Below, one piece after another: positions 24,348-34,057 of a stretch of DNA of 42,580 nucleotides (position 1 is the stretch's first letter; each line of letters begins with the position of its first letter). The DNA is from Betaproteobacteria bacterium. Its GTDB lineage: Bacteria > Pseudomonadota > Gammaproteobacteria > Burkholderiales > Burkholderiaceae_C. The position numbers and the translations under genes are program-made. The stretch is taken from assembly GCA_009919175.1 (NCBI GenBank), contig RGCL01000020.1, positions 1 to 42,580 on the forward strand, given 5' to 3'. The notes below the pieces were generated by a model. It did not search any database. It was not told the DNA's origin and saw only the letters and a list, made by a program, of their open reading frames with translations.

Positions 24348-25156
24348 GCACATCACACTGGACAGACAAAGCCGCTGTGGTCACCGGCGCAGCCCGCGGG
24401 CAGGGGGCCAGTTTTGCCCTGGGGTTGATCGAACAAGGCGCGCGCGTCCTGGCCGTGGATGCCTTGCCCCCCGACAACGCAGCGTGGCACTCGCTCAAAA
24501 CCGCTGCGGCTGGCCATGCGGGGCAGCTCGATACCCTGGTGGCCGATGTGTCCACCCCGGCATGCTGGCAACAGGTCAAGGCCTGGCTCCAGGACATCGA
24601 TCAAACACCTTGGGCTTTGGTCAACAACGCGGGCATCACCGGGCAGCGCGCCACCGTCACTCGCACGGATTTGGCCGATTGGGAACGGGTGATGTCGGTC
24701 AACCTCACCGGGTCCATGCTTGGCATTCAGACGGTGGCACCCCTCATGCCGCGTGGTGGCGCCATCGTCAACATCGGCTCCACGGTGGGCATGACCGGCT
24801 ATCACGCTGCCGCCTACAGCTGCAGCAAGTGGGCCATGCGGGGGCTCACGCGCAGCGCCGCGCTGGAGCTCGCGCCGCGGGGTGTGCGCGTCAATTGCGT
24901 GTGTCCAGGTGTGATCGACACCGAGATGATTCGCAACAACCCCAATCTGGTCAAAGCGCTGGCGCACATCATCCCCATGCAACACATGGCTGGCGCGCAG
25001 CACATCGCAGAGGTGGTCATGTTTTTGTTGAGCCCCCAGTCGTCCTACCTCACCGGCGCCGATTTGCCGGTGGATGGTGGCATCACTGGTGGCGGGATTT
25101 ACTGGCCTGTGGGTTTGGCCACAGGCGCGCTGGGTCAGGGGACAGATCCATCGTGA
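24344..25156 (+). CDS. Short-chain dehydrogenase/reductase
   Basis: A classical SDR of 270 residues, probably NAD(P)-dependent alcohol or 3-hydroxyacyl-CoA oxidation in this pathway. The cofactor motif TGAARGQGASF is near residue 15, NNAGI near 97, and the active site is Ser in NIGSTVG with YSCSK. The CPGVIDTEM motif is present. TGAARGQG is often seen in steroid and cyclic-alcohol dehydrogenases, but substrate cannot be deduced. It begins within the DUF35 stop codon. It is the last gene of the first enzyme block before the transporter. Confidence 0.9.
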   Translation: MSTSHWTDKAAVVTGAARGQGASFALGLIEQGARVLAVDALPPDNAAWHSLKTAAAGHAGQLDTLVADVSTPACWQQVKAWLQDIDQTPWALVNNAGITGQRATVTRTDLADWERVMSVNLTGSMLGIQTVAPLMPRGGAIVNIGSTVGMTGYHAAAYSCSKWAMRGLTRSAALELAPRGVRVNCVCPGVIDTEMIRNNPNLVKALAHIIPMQHMAGAQHIAEVVMFLLSPQSSYLTGADLPVDGGITGGGIYWPVGLATGALGQGTDPS

Positions 25157-25202
25157 GTTTCGAGCGTTCCATTCCATCACCATCAACCAGGAGGAGACAG
25201 CC

Positions 25203-26432
25203 ATGAAAAACAGAAGACAGTTTGTGAAGGCCGCATTGCTCAGCGCAGGCTTGGCCGTGTGCGCATCTGCATTTGCACAAAAAGCCCCGATCCGCATCGG
25301 TGCCCTCAACCCCTACAGTGGTCCCCTGGCCCTGTATGGCACCGAGGTCACCCGCGGCTACGAGTTGGCCGTGGACCGCATCAATTCATCGGGCGGCTTG
25401 CTCGGTGGGCGCATGATCGAGTTGGTGCGCGGCGACGTGACCAACCCCCAGCAAGGCATTGCCACCGTGGAGCAACTGGTCACCCGTGACAAGGTGGACC
25501 TCTTCATCGGAACCTACATCAGCGCGATTTCCCTCACTGCCAGCGATGCCGCCTTGCGCTACAACAAGCTGTACTGGGAAACCAACGCCGTGGCCCAGCA
25601 GCTCACCGAGCGGGGTCTGCCCAATTTCGTGCGCAGCGGCCCCGATGGCTCCGCCTTTGCCAACACCTCATCGGCTGCGGTCAAGGAAATGATTGCACCC
25701 GCGCTCAAGAAAGATGTGCGCGACCTCAAGGTGTGGATCGAGAGCGAAGACTCCATTTATGGCAGCACCATCGCCCAGGCACAAAAGCGCATCCTGGAAG
25801 CCTTTGGCGCCAAGGTGGTGGGCGTGGGTTCACACTCGGCGCGCACCATCGATTTGAACGACACGGTCTTGCGCATCAAGCAAGCAGGTCCCGATGTGGT
25901 GATCCAGACCGGTTATGTGCCCGATGGCAACTTGCTGTTGCGCACCTTGCGTGACCAGGGTGTCAAGCCCGGTGCCATCCTGATGGTTGGCACAGGCGAC
26001 ACCGCCGAGACCTTGCAAGCCTTGGGCGAGGCCTACATGAACGGCATCGTGGTGGTGGGCTATCCCAGGAACGACATCACCGAAAGCTACGGACCGGGCA
26101 GCAAGGCCTATTTGGAGGCCTACCGGGCCAAGTTCAAAGCCGATCCGATTGCCCCCCAAAGCATGAACGCCTTCAGCGGCATGATGATGCTGGCCGAGGC
26201 CATTCAGGCTTCAGGCAGCGTGGAGCCCGAGAAGGTCCGCGAGGCAGCCAGCAAGATGGACAAGCCTGAGAACTCCTACCCATCGGGCTATGGCGTTCGT
26301 TTTGACAAAAACTTCCAGAACCAGCGCGCCCAGTTCACGGGCTCGCAATGGCAGTCGGGCAAGCTGGTGACGGTGTATCCCGCCAAGGCTGTTCAGTCTG
26401 GCGTGAGCCTGCGTCCCTTGGGCCGTCCCTGA
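25203..26432 (+). CDS. Liv-type ABC transporter periplasmic substrate-binding protein
   Basis: A 409-residue type I periplasmic binding protein (Peripla_BP_6) that supplies substrate to the LivHMGF-like importer downstream. The N terminus MKNRRQFVKAA with a hydrophobic stretch (10-22) and a probable cleavage after AFA (23-25) is an export signal; NRRQFVK resembles a twin-arginine motif. The mature start KAPIRIGALNPYSGPLALYG is typical of the family. These systems in environmental betaproteobacteria often take aromatic, branched or other carboxylates rather than leucine. ATG 25203 has a strong AGGAGGAGA site; the frame is open upstream inside the SDR gene but that is not part of the protein. 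Confidence 0.93.
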   Translation: MKNRRQFVKAALLSAGLAVCASAFAQKAPIRIGALNPYSGPLALYGTEVTRGYELAVDRINSSGGLLGGRMIELVRGDVTNPQQGIATVEQLVTRDKVDLFIGTYISAISLTASDAALRYNKLYWETNAVAQQLTERGLPNFVRSGPDGSAFANTSSAAVKEMIAPALKKDVRDLKVWIESEDSIYGSTIAQAQKRILEAFGAKVVGVGSHSARTIDLNDTVLRIKQAGPDVVIQTGYVPDGNLLLRTLRDQGVKPGAILMVGTGDTAETLQALGEAYMNGIVVVGYPRNDITESYGPGSKAYLEAYRAKFKADPIAPQSMNAFSGMMMLAEAIQASGSVEPEKVREAASKMDKPENSYPSGYGVRFDKNFQNQRAQFTGSQWQSGKLVTVYPAKAVQSGVSLRPLGRP

Positions 26433-26578
26433 TTCACCACGGGGTGCAAGTGAGTACCTGGATCGCGTGGGCATTGCAGTGGGAGCGAGGTGCATCCTCG
26501 CCACACCATGGCCGTGACCCGCGCCATCCAGGGCACCTTCACCTTCTCGTGCGCCGTCGCACAGACTGAGAGCGATAC
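26433..26578 (+). other. Intergenic region between the binding protein and LivH, with a stem-loop
   Basis: The 146-bp gap is the longest inside the transporter block. It contains a perfect stem GCGAGG-TGCAT-CCTCGC (26485-26501) and a weaker CACC-ACGG-GGTG (26437-26448). There is no T-run. Such stems after a binding-protein gene commonly stabilise its mRNA, allowing a binding protein excess over the membrane subunits. No small gene is supported here. Confidence 0.45.
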
Positions 26579-27469
26579 ATGGACCAACTCCTCAACGTAC
26601 TGGTATTTGGCATTTTGCTGGGCGGGATTTATGGCCTGGTCAGCATTGGTTTGAACCTCATCTTTGGGGTGATTCGCATCGTCAACTTTGCCCAGGGCGA
26701 GTTGGTGATGTTTGGCATGTACGCCACGTATGCGGCCTACACCTGGTGGGGCATCAGCCCCTATGTGTCGGTGTTTGCAGTGGCGCCGCTCATTGGCCTG
26801 CTGGGGGTGGCCATCCAGCGCCTGGTGATCCAGCCCTTGCAACATGAATCCAACATGCAGATCTTCGCCACCTTTGGCCTGCTCATGCTGTTTCAAAACC
26901 TCATGCTGGCGCTCACGCGCGGTGAGGCTTTGAGCGTGGGCGGCGACATCGGTGCGGTGACCCTGGATGCGGGAGACCTCAAGATCAGCGCCGTGCGTCT
27001 GGTCACGCTGGTGGCCACCACGCTGATTACCGTGGGGCTGCATCTGTTTTTGTCACGCACCATGGCGGGCAAATCCATCCGCGCGGTCACGCAGGACAAG
27101 CGGGCAGCACGGGTCATGGGCATCAATGTGGAAAAAACGTTTTTGCTCACCTTTGGCATTGGCGCTGCGCTCACCGGCATGGCCGGTGCCTTGCTCACCC
27201 CGATTTATTCCATCACGCCAGGTGTTGGCGGCAACTTCATCCTCGCGGCCTTTGCCGTGGTGGTGCTGGGCGGCCTGGGCAGCGTCTGGGGTGCCTACCT
27301 CGGCGGCCTGATCGTGGGCGTGGTGGAGGCTTTGGCGGGTTACTACATCGATCCGGTGCTGCGCAGCGCGGTGTGGTTCCTGATTTTCCTGATTGTCTTG
27401 ATCGTGCGTCCGGCCGGCTTGCTTGGCCAGGTGGGTGCGGAGGAGGTTGGATTCCGTGAGCAACATTGA
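26579..27469 (+). CDS. livH: LivH-type ABC transporter permease
   Basis: A 296-residue inner-membrane permease of the branched-chain amino acid (HAAT) family, rich in hydrophobic segments spanning almost the whole length. The N-terminal LLGGIYGLVSIGLNLIFGVIRIVNFAQGELVMFG and the C-terminal ILAAFAVVVLGGLGSVWGAYLGG are characteristic; the latter contains the coupling loop to the ATPases. It ends 14 bp inside livM. It forms a heterodimer with LivM and imports the ligand brought by the binding protein at 25203. Confidence 0.93.
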   Translation: MDQLLNVLVFGILLGGIYGLVSIGLNLIFGVIRIVNFAQGELVMFGMYATYAAYTWWGISPYVSVFAVAPLIGLLGVAIQRLVIQPLQHESNMQIFATFGLLMLFQNLMLALTRGEALSVGGDIGAVTLDAGDLKISAVRLVTLVATTLITVGLHLFLSRTMAGKSIRAVTQDKRAARVMGINVEKTFLLTFGIGAALTGMAGALLTPIYSITPGVGGNFILAAFAVVVLGGLGSVWGAYLGGLIVGVVEALAGYYIDPVLRSAVWFLIFLIVLIVRPAGLLGQVGAEEVGFREQH

Positions 27470-28505
27470 TCAATCAAGCCCTTCGTCTGGGGCAACGCCT
27501 CGCGTGAACATCGACGCGGTGGTGGAGTCGGCTGGCAAAGCCTGGCTCAAATACCTGGGCGGCATGGCCTTGGCACTGCTTCCCTTGCTGCTGCTGAGTC
27601 AGGACCCGCACTGGCTCAACATCATTGCCTTCACCTACCTCATGGGTGGGCTGGCCGCCGCATGGAACATCATTGGTGGCTTTGGGGGGCAATTCTCATT
27701 GGGCCATGGTGTGTTTTTTGCCATTGGTGCCTACGGCACGGCCATCCTGGTGATGCGCTACGAACTCTCCCCCTGGCTGGTCATGCTGCCGGTGGCCGTT
27801 CTGGCGGCACTCGTTGCCATGCTCATTTCTTGGCCTACCTTTCGCCTGCGTGGACCATTTTTTGCGATTGCCACCCTGGCGTTCAACGAAGTGGCCTTTG
27901 TGCTGGCCAACCACATGGAGTCGCTCACGGGTGGACCGCGTGGCCTCATGCTGCCCTACAAGGCCGGATTCGCCCAAATGATCTTCAAGGATCGCTGGCA
28001 ATACGCCGTGCTGATGTTCGTCTTTGTGGCGCTGGTGATTGGCATTTGCGTGGCCTTGCGTCGCAGCCGTCTGGGTTACTACTTGCTGGCGGTGCGCGAG
28101 GACGAGGATGCGGCGCGTGCGGCGGGCATCAATGTCTTGTCTGTGAAATTGCGCGGCATGGCCATCTCGGCGGCCTTGACGGCCATGGGCGGGACTTTGT
28201 TCACCATGTATTTGCGCTTCATTGATCCGCCCACCTTGTTCACATTGCAGGAGGTGGGGGTGAAGTTCGCCTTGCTCACCCTGATTGGAGGCATTGGGAC
28301 GATTGCCGGCCCTATCCTGGGCGCGGTGCTCATCATTCCGTTTGAGAACTGGCTGCGCGGCGCTTTTGCCGAATCCTTGCCTGGCATGAGCCTGGCCATC
28401 CTGGGTGGCCTGATGGTCTTGGCCGCCCTCTTCATGAAGCGCGGTGTCATGGGCTTGATCCAGGACGCGTTGAGCGCCATCCGTTCAAAAAGGGGGCAGC
28501 CGTGA
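27456..28505 (+). CDS. livM: LivM-type ABC transporter permease
   Basis: The second permease, 349 residues, with about eight to ten hydrophobic helices. Family motifs include AAWNIIGGFGGQFSLGHGVFFAIGAYG and RGPFFAIATLAFNEV, with LTLIGGIGTIAGPILGAVLI near the C terminus. The start is set at GTG 27456 because AGGAGG sits at 27441-27446 with a 9-nt spacer. This makes a 14-bp overlap with livH. A longer frame from 27423 is unlikely. Its stop overlaps the livG GTG start by 4 bp. Confidence 0.92.
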   Translation: MSNIDQSSPSSGATPRVNIDAVVESAGKAWLKYLGGMALALLPLLLLSQDPHWLNIIAFTYLMGGLAAAWNIIGGFGGQFSLGHGVFFAIGAYGTAILVMRYELSPWLVMLPVAVLAALVAMLISWPTFRLRGPFFAIATLAFNEVAFVLANHMESLTGGPRGLMLPYKAGFAQMIFKDRWQYAVLMFVFVALVIGICVALRRSRLGYYLLAVREDEDAARAAGINVLSVKLRGMAISAALTAMGGTLFTMYLRFIDPPTLFTLQEVGVKFALLTLIGGIGTIAGPILGAVLIIPFENWLRGAFAESLPGMSLAILGGLMVLAALFMKRGVMGLIQDALSAIRSKRGQP

Positions 28506-29275
28506 GCAAGGTCATGCTGGAAGTTTCCTCGGTCAGCAAGCAATTTGGCGGCTTGCGTGCAGTCGACCAGGTGTCCCTCACCGTGCGTGAGGGCGAGATC
28601 GTGAGCATCATTGGTCCCAATGGTGCTGGCAAAACCACGTTTTTCAATTTACTCACCGGTCAGCTCGCGCCCACCGAAGGCGAGGTGCGTTTCCTGGGTG
28701 AACGGGTCAACGAATTGCCGCCGCATGCCCGCGCCCAGCGCGGCATGGGACGGACCTTTCAGATCGCCAAGCCCCTCATTGCCCTGACCGCGCTGGAGAA
28801 CGTGATGATTGGCGCCTTCATGCGCCACCGCGCGCTCAACGATGCCAGGGACCATGCCATGGCCGTGCTCGAGCGCGTGCGCATGGCCCACCTGGCACCG
28901 CGCCGCGCAGGTGACCTCACCTTGTCCGAGCGTCGACGTCTGGAGGTGGCGCGCGCATTGGCGCTGGAGCCGCGCATCGTCTTGCTCGACGAGGTGATGG
29001 CGGGGCTCAATCAGGCCGAGGTGAGCCATGAAATCGAGTTGCTGCAACAACTCAATGCCCAGGGCATGACCTTTCTCATCATTGAGCACAACCTCAAGGT
29101 GGTGCGGGCTTTTTCCGACCAGGTGGTGGTGCTGGACCGTGGACGCCAGATTGCCATGGGCACGGCAGACGTGATCCTCAATTCGCCCGAGGTCATCCAG
29201 GCCTATCTGGGCACAGGGCATGCCGGCAAAGGAATTGAGATGCCCATGCAGGACAACGCAGGAGAGCAGGCATGA
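28502..29275 (+). CDS. livG: LivG-type ABC transporter ATPase, with variant signature motif
   Basis: A 257-residue ATPase of the transporter. Walker A is GPNGAGKTT (about 38-46), the Q-loop lies near 85, and the Walker B/D-loop is IVLLDEVMAGLNQAE. Two residues differ from the canonical LivG pattern. The LSxGQ signature reads LTLSER (139-144), with Ser142 and Glu143 in place of Gly and Gln, and Walker B is followed by Val rather than Pro. Both occur in a recognisable HAAT subfamily, so the protein is not obviously dead. It starts at GTG in a GTGA overlap with livM and overlaps livF by 4 bp. Confidence 0.92.
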   Translation: MSKVMLEVSSVSKQFGGLRAVDQVSLTVREGEIVSIIGPNGAGKTTFFNLLTGQLAPTEGEVRFLGERVNELPPHARAQRGMGRTFQIAKPLIALTALENVMIGAFMRHRALNDARDHAMAVLERVRMAHLAPRRAGDLTLSERRRLEVARALALEPRIVLLDEVMAGLNQAEVSHEIELLQQLNAQGMTFLIIEHNLKVVRAFSDQVVVLDRGRQIAMGTADVILNSPEVIQAYLGTGHAGKGIEMPMQDNAGEQA

Positions 29276-29991
29276 GTGAACCCCTATTGAGTGTGCGCAG
29301 CCTGTCTTCAGGGTATGGCCATGTGCTCGCACTGGACAACATCCAGCTCGAGGTGAACGAGGGCGAAATCTTTTCGGTGGTGGGCGCCAATGGCGCTGGC
29401 AAAACCACCTTGTTGCTGACCCTGTGCGGCCACATCAAGGCCTTTGCCGGCGAGGTGCGTTTCGATGGTCAGGACTTCAGCCGCATTGCTGCCCATGATG
29501 CCGCCTGGCGTGGCATGGTCATGGTGCCCGAAGGCGGGCGTCTATTCCCATTCATGACGGTGATGGAAAACCTCGAACTCGGTGCTTTCCACCACGAGGC
29601 CAGAAAGCGCATGTCGCAGACCCTGGATGAGGTCTTGAGCCTCTTTCCGGTGCTGGCTGACCGTCGCGACCAGCTTGCTGGCCGCCTCTCGGGGGGGGAG
29701 CGCCAGATGTGTGCCGTCGGCCGTGCCCTCATGTCCTTGCCGCGCATGCTCATGCTCGATGAGCCCTCGCTGGGTTTGGCGCCCATCATGGTGGATCGCC
29801 TGTTCGACAAGGTCCAAAGCCTGGTTCAGAACAAAGGCCTCACGGTCTTGCTGGTGGAGCAAAACGTGGGCAACGCCTTGCGCCTGTGCCAGCGGGGTTG
29901 CGTGCTGGATCACGGTCGCTTGGTCAAGGTGAGCACAGGTGCCGAGCTATTGCGTGACCCCGAGGTGCAACGCACCTACATGGGAGTTTGA
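29272..29991 (+). CDS. livF: LivF-type ABC transporter ATPase
   Basis: The second ATPase, 239 residues. Walker A is GANGAGKTTLLLTL (about 38-51), the signature is RLSGGERQM (about 137-145) and Walker B is MLMLDEPSLGLAP. These are all canonical, in contrast to the LivG subunit. With LivG it powers import through LivHM in the cytoplasm. It ends 2 bp before the AtuA-like gene, which places the transporter and enzymes on one transcript. Confidence 0.94.
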   Translation: MSEPLLSVRSLSSGYGHVLALDNIQLEVNEGEIFSVVGANGAGKTTLLLTLCGHIKAFAGEVRFDGQDFSRIAAHDAAWRGMVMVPEGGRLFPFMTVMENLELGAFHHEARKRMSQTLDEVLSLFPVLADRRDQLAGRLSGGERQMCAVGRALMSLPRMLMLDEPSLGLAPIMVDRLFDKVQSLVQNKGLTVLLVEQNVGNALRLCQRGCVLDHGRLVKVSTGAELLRDPEVQRTYMGV

Positions 29992-29993
29992 GC

Positions 29994-31306
<1,313 letters not shown>

Positions 31307-31310
<4 letters not shown>

Positions 31311-31660
31311 AGGTTCGTGTGGGCGATCTGGCCGTGGGCAGGGCAGGGGACAAAGGCGACGTGCTGGATCTCACGCTGGTGGCCGTGGACCAGGCGGCCT
31401 ATGAACGCCTGGTTCACTTCCTGGACGTGCCCACCCTGGAGCGGCTGCTGGCGGCCGCCGTGCCGGGTCCGGTGCAGCGCCACTTGCTGCCTGGCCTCAA
31501 GGCCCTGAAATTCGTGTTGCCCCAGGCCTTGCCCGGCGGCGTGTATGCCTCATTGCGGCCTGGCTTGCATTGGCAGAAGGCCGCCATCTGGTTGCTGCTG
31601 GACTTGTGCATCGATGGTGAAACCGTCTGCTTGCCTTCACAGATCGAAGAAAGGTTGTGA
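31307..31660 (+). CDS. Stand-alone AtuA C-terminal (ferredoxin-fold-like) domain protein
   Basis: A 117-residue protein matching the small domain that follows AtuA, often as a fusion: VGRAGDKGDVLDLTLVAVD near the N terminus (GDKGD is the marker), and ALPGGVYASLRPGLHWQKAAIWLLLDL at the C terminus. The ATG at 31307 overlaps the AtuA stop (ATGA). An ATG at 31295 would add four residues but overlap more. The pair looks like a split version of a larger AtuA protein and probably forms a complex. Function unknown. Confidence 0.82.
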
Positions 31661-31661
31661 C

Positions 31662-33308
31662 ATGGGTCAATCTGCCCATCCCTCATCTCTGGGTCCCATC
31701 CGCTGGGAAGCGCTTTACGAACAGCGTGTAGAGCGGTGCTATGCCCATCGCCTTCGCAGCCTGCATGCCTTGCTGGAGACAGCCGCACAGCGCAACCCCA
31801 AAGGCGTTGCCCTGGTGCTGGAGTCTGAGCGCCTGAGCTGGCAGGACTTGCACGATCAAGCGGCGCGCCTGGCCTGGGGCATGCAAGCCCAAGGGATTGC
31901 GCGGGGAGATCGCGTGGCCATGCTGCTGGGCAACCGCATTGAATTTGTGGTGACCTTGTTTGCGGTGGCCAGGCTGGGGGCGATTGCTGTGCCCATCAAC
32001 ATCCGTGAACAAGCGCCGGGATTGGCCTACATGCTGCAACACTGTGGGGCAAGCCTGCTGGTGCATGAGCCAGACCTGGTGGACCGTTTGCCCAGCGCCG
32101 AGCAAGCGCCTGCGCTGCGCCACCGCTGGCAGGTGGGCGCGGCGCAAGCTGCCCAGGGCAGCACGCGCTGGAGCGATCACCTGGGCACAACTGCCGACAT
32201 CACCCCCGCCACCGAGGTCGATGAACAAGACACCGCAGTGATCCTCTACACCTCGGGAACCACGGGTCGTCCCAAGGGGGCGATGCTCACGCACCTGGGC
32301 ATCGTCCACTCGTCCATGCACTATGTGGAGGCCATGGGGCTCACAGAGCAGGACTGCACCATCACCGCCGTGCCGCTGAGCCATGTCACCGGTCTGGTGG
32401 CCCTGGTCACCACCTTTGCCCTGTGTGCGGGCAAGCTGATCATCCAGCCCGCCTTCAAGGCCAGCGACTTTTTGCGACTGGCTGCGCAAGAACACATGAC
32501 CCACAGCCTCATGGTGCCCGCCATGTACAAGCTCTGCCTCATCGATGCGAGCTTCAACCCCACTGCACTCAAGGCCTGGCGCATTGGCGGCTATGGCGGG
32601 GCACCCATGCCCGTGCAGGTCATCGAGGACCTGGCCAAGAGCCTGCCCTGGCTGGCGTTGATGAACTGCTATGGCTCAACAGAGACCACCTCGCCGTCAA
32701 CCCTGATGCCCAAGGGGGACCAGTCGCGGCCCGACAGCGTGGGCAAGCCCTTGCCCTGCGTGCAAATGAGTGTGATGGATGACGAAGGCCGTGAGTTGCC
32801 CTGGGGCGAGATGGGCGAAATCTGGATCAAGGGTCCCATGGTGGTGCCCGGCTACTGGAACAACCCCGAGGCCAGCGCAGAGGCCATTGTGGGAGGCTGG
32901 TGGCGCTCGGGCGATTTGGGCACCATGGATCAGGATGGCTATGTGCGCGTGCTCGATCGCAAAAAGGACATGATCAACCGGGGTGGTTACAAGATCTACA
33001 CCATCGAAGTGGAAAACGCCCTGTACGAACACCCGTCCGTGCAAGAAGCTGCCGTGGTGGCCAAGCCCTGCCCGGTGCTGGGCGAGCGGGTTCATGCCTG
33101 GGTTTGCTTGCGCGAGCCGGTGGACGAAGCCACCCTCAAGGCGCATTGCGCAGCACGCTTGTCGGACTACAAAGTCCCCGAGACTTATTCGCTGCAAGAC
33201 ACCCCCTTGCCCCGCAACGCCAACGGCAAGCTGCTCAAGCGTGAGATGCGCGATCGTGTGCTGGCGCCAGACAGCACACCAACCCCGTCACAAGGAGGTC
33301 GCTCATGA
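31662..33308 (+). CDS. AMP-dependent acyl-CoA synthetase
   Basis: Activates a carboxylate to its CoA thioester via an acyl-AMP. The 548-residue protein is a class I adenylate-forming enzyme. The P-loop YTSGTTGRPKGAM (about 231-243), a core YGSTETTSPS (about 340), the hinge SGDLGTMDQDGYVRVLDRKKDMI (about 425-447), and the catalytic Lys of NANGKLLKREM near the C terminus are all present. The acid is not predictable from sequence. It follows the AtuA pair by 1 bp and overlaps the SDR by 4 bp. Its order ligase-SDR-APH recalls the LvaE, LvaD and LvaA functions of the levulinate pathway. Confidence 0.92.
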   Translation: MGQSAHPSSLGPIRWEALYEQRVERCYAHRLRSLHALLETAAQRNPKGVALVLESERLSWQDLHDQAARLAWGMQAQGIARGDRVAMLLGNRIEFVVTLFAVARLGAIAVPINIREQAPGLAYMLQHCGASLLVHEPDLVDRLPSAEQAPALRHRWQVGAAQAAQGSTRWSDHLGTTADITPATEVDEQDTAVILYTSGTTGRPKGAMLTHLGIVHSSMHYVEAMGLTEQDCTITAVPLSHVTGLVALVTTFALCAGKLIIQPAFKASDFLRLAAQEHMTHSLMVPAMYKLCLIDASFNPTALKAWRIGGYGGAPMPVQVIEDLAKSLPWLALMNCYGSTETTSPSTLMPKGDQSRPDSVGKPLPCVQMSVMDDEGRELPWGEMGEIWIKGPMVVPGYWNNPEASAEAIVGGWWRSGDLGTMDQDGYVRVLDRKKDMINRGGYKIYTIEVENALYEHPSVQEAAVVAKPCPVLGERVHAWVCLREPVDEATLKAHCAARLSDYKVPETYSLQDTPLPRNANGKLLKREMRDRVLAPDSTPTPSQGGRS

Positions 33309-34057
33309 TGACGCTCAAAGGTCGCGTTGCCCTGGTCACGGGCGGCGCTGGTGGCATTGGCAGCGGCATTTGTCAGGCACTGGCTGAGCAGGGCGCCACG
33401 GTCCTGGTGGGCTGGCATGGCTCTGAACAAGCTGCGCTCACACTGATCGACACCCTGCCGCGTGCCGAGCTGCCTCACCGGGCCGTGCGCGTGCCGGTGA
33501 CGCAAACCCAGGCCTTGCAGGAATTGGCCCTGTCGCTGGCCGAGTCGCCTGGGCGTTTGGACATCCTGGTCAATTGCCATGGCACCACCCGGTTTGTGCC
33601 CGCGCCCGACCTCGATGCGCTCGACGATGACTTGGCTGATCTGGTCTTGGCCACCCATTTGCGGGGCAGCTTTGCCACGGTGCGGGCTTTCCATCGACTC
33701 CTGAAGCAATCGGGTGACGGTCTGGTCGTCAACATTTCCTCGATTGCTGCCGAGCTGGGTGTGGGCAGCAACATCATGTATTGCGCGGCCAAGGCAGGGG
33801 TCAACAGCCTGACCCGTTCCCTGGCCTTGGCCTTGGCACCAGCGGTGCGCGTGGTGGCGTTGTCACCGGGGTTGGTGGAAACGCAGGCCGCGCAAGCCTT
33901 TGATCCGGCCTTCAAGGCCATGCATGTCGAGCGCACTCCCTTGCGCCGCCTGGCCACGCCGCTGGACCTGGGTCATTCGGTGGTGGCGCTGGCCACACAA
34001 CTCACTGCCGTGACCGGCGTTGTGATTCCCGTTGACGGAGGGCGAGTGCTGTCATGA
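33305..34057 (+). CDS. Short-chain dehydrogenase/reductase
   Basis: A 250-residue SDR with TGGAGGIGSGI (about 11-21), NCHGT in place of NNAGT, Ser in NISSIAAELG and YCAAK as catalytic residues. NCHGT is a mild variant of the cofactor-binding NNAG motif. It ends with VIPVDGGRVLS, a normal SDR terminus. Start at ATG 33305 (a second ATG follows one codon on), with AAGGAGGT upstream. Tight coupling to the ligase and the kinase suggests reduction or oxidation of an oxo/hydroxyacyl-CoA between activation and phosphorylation. Confidence 0.9.
   Translation: MMTLKGRVALVTGGAGGIGSGICQALAEQGATVLVGWHGSEQAALTLIDTLPRAELPHRAVRVPVTQTQALQELALSLAESPGRLDILVNCHGTTRFVPAPDLDALDDDLADLVLATHLRGSFATVRAFHRLLKQSGDGLVVNISSIAAELGVGSNIMYCAAKAGVNSLTRSLALALAPAVRVVALSPGLVETQAAQAFDPAFKAMHVERTPLRRLATPLDLGHSVVALATQLTAVTGVVIPVDGGRVLS

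Noticed and set aside
26433-26578. A small gene or riboswitch between the binding protein and livH.
   Set aside because: No start with a ribosome binding site and no known riboswitch core; only short stems are seen.
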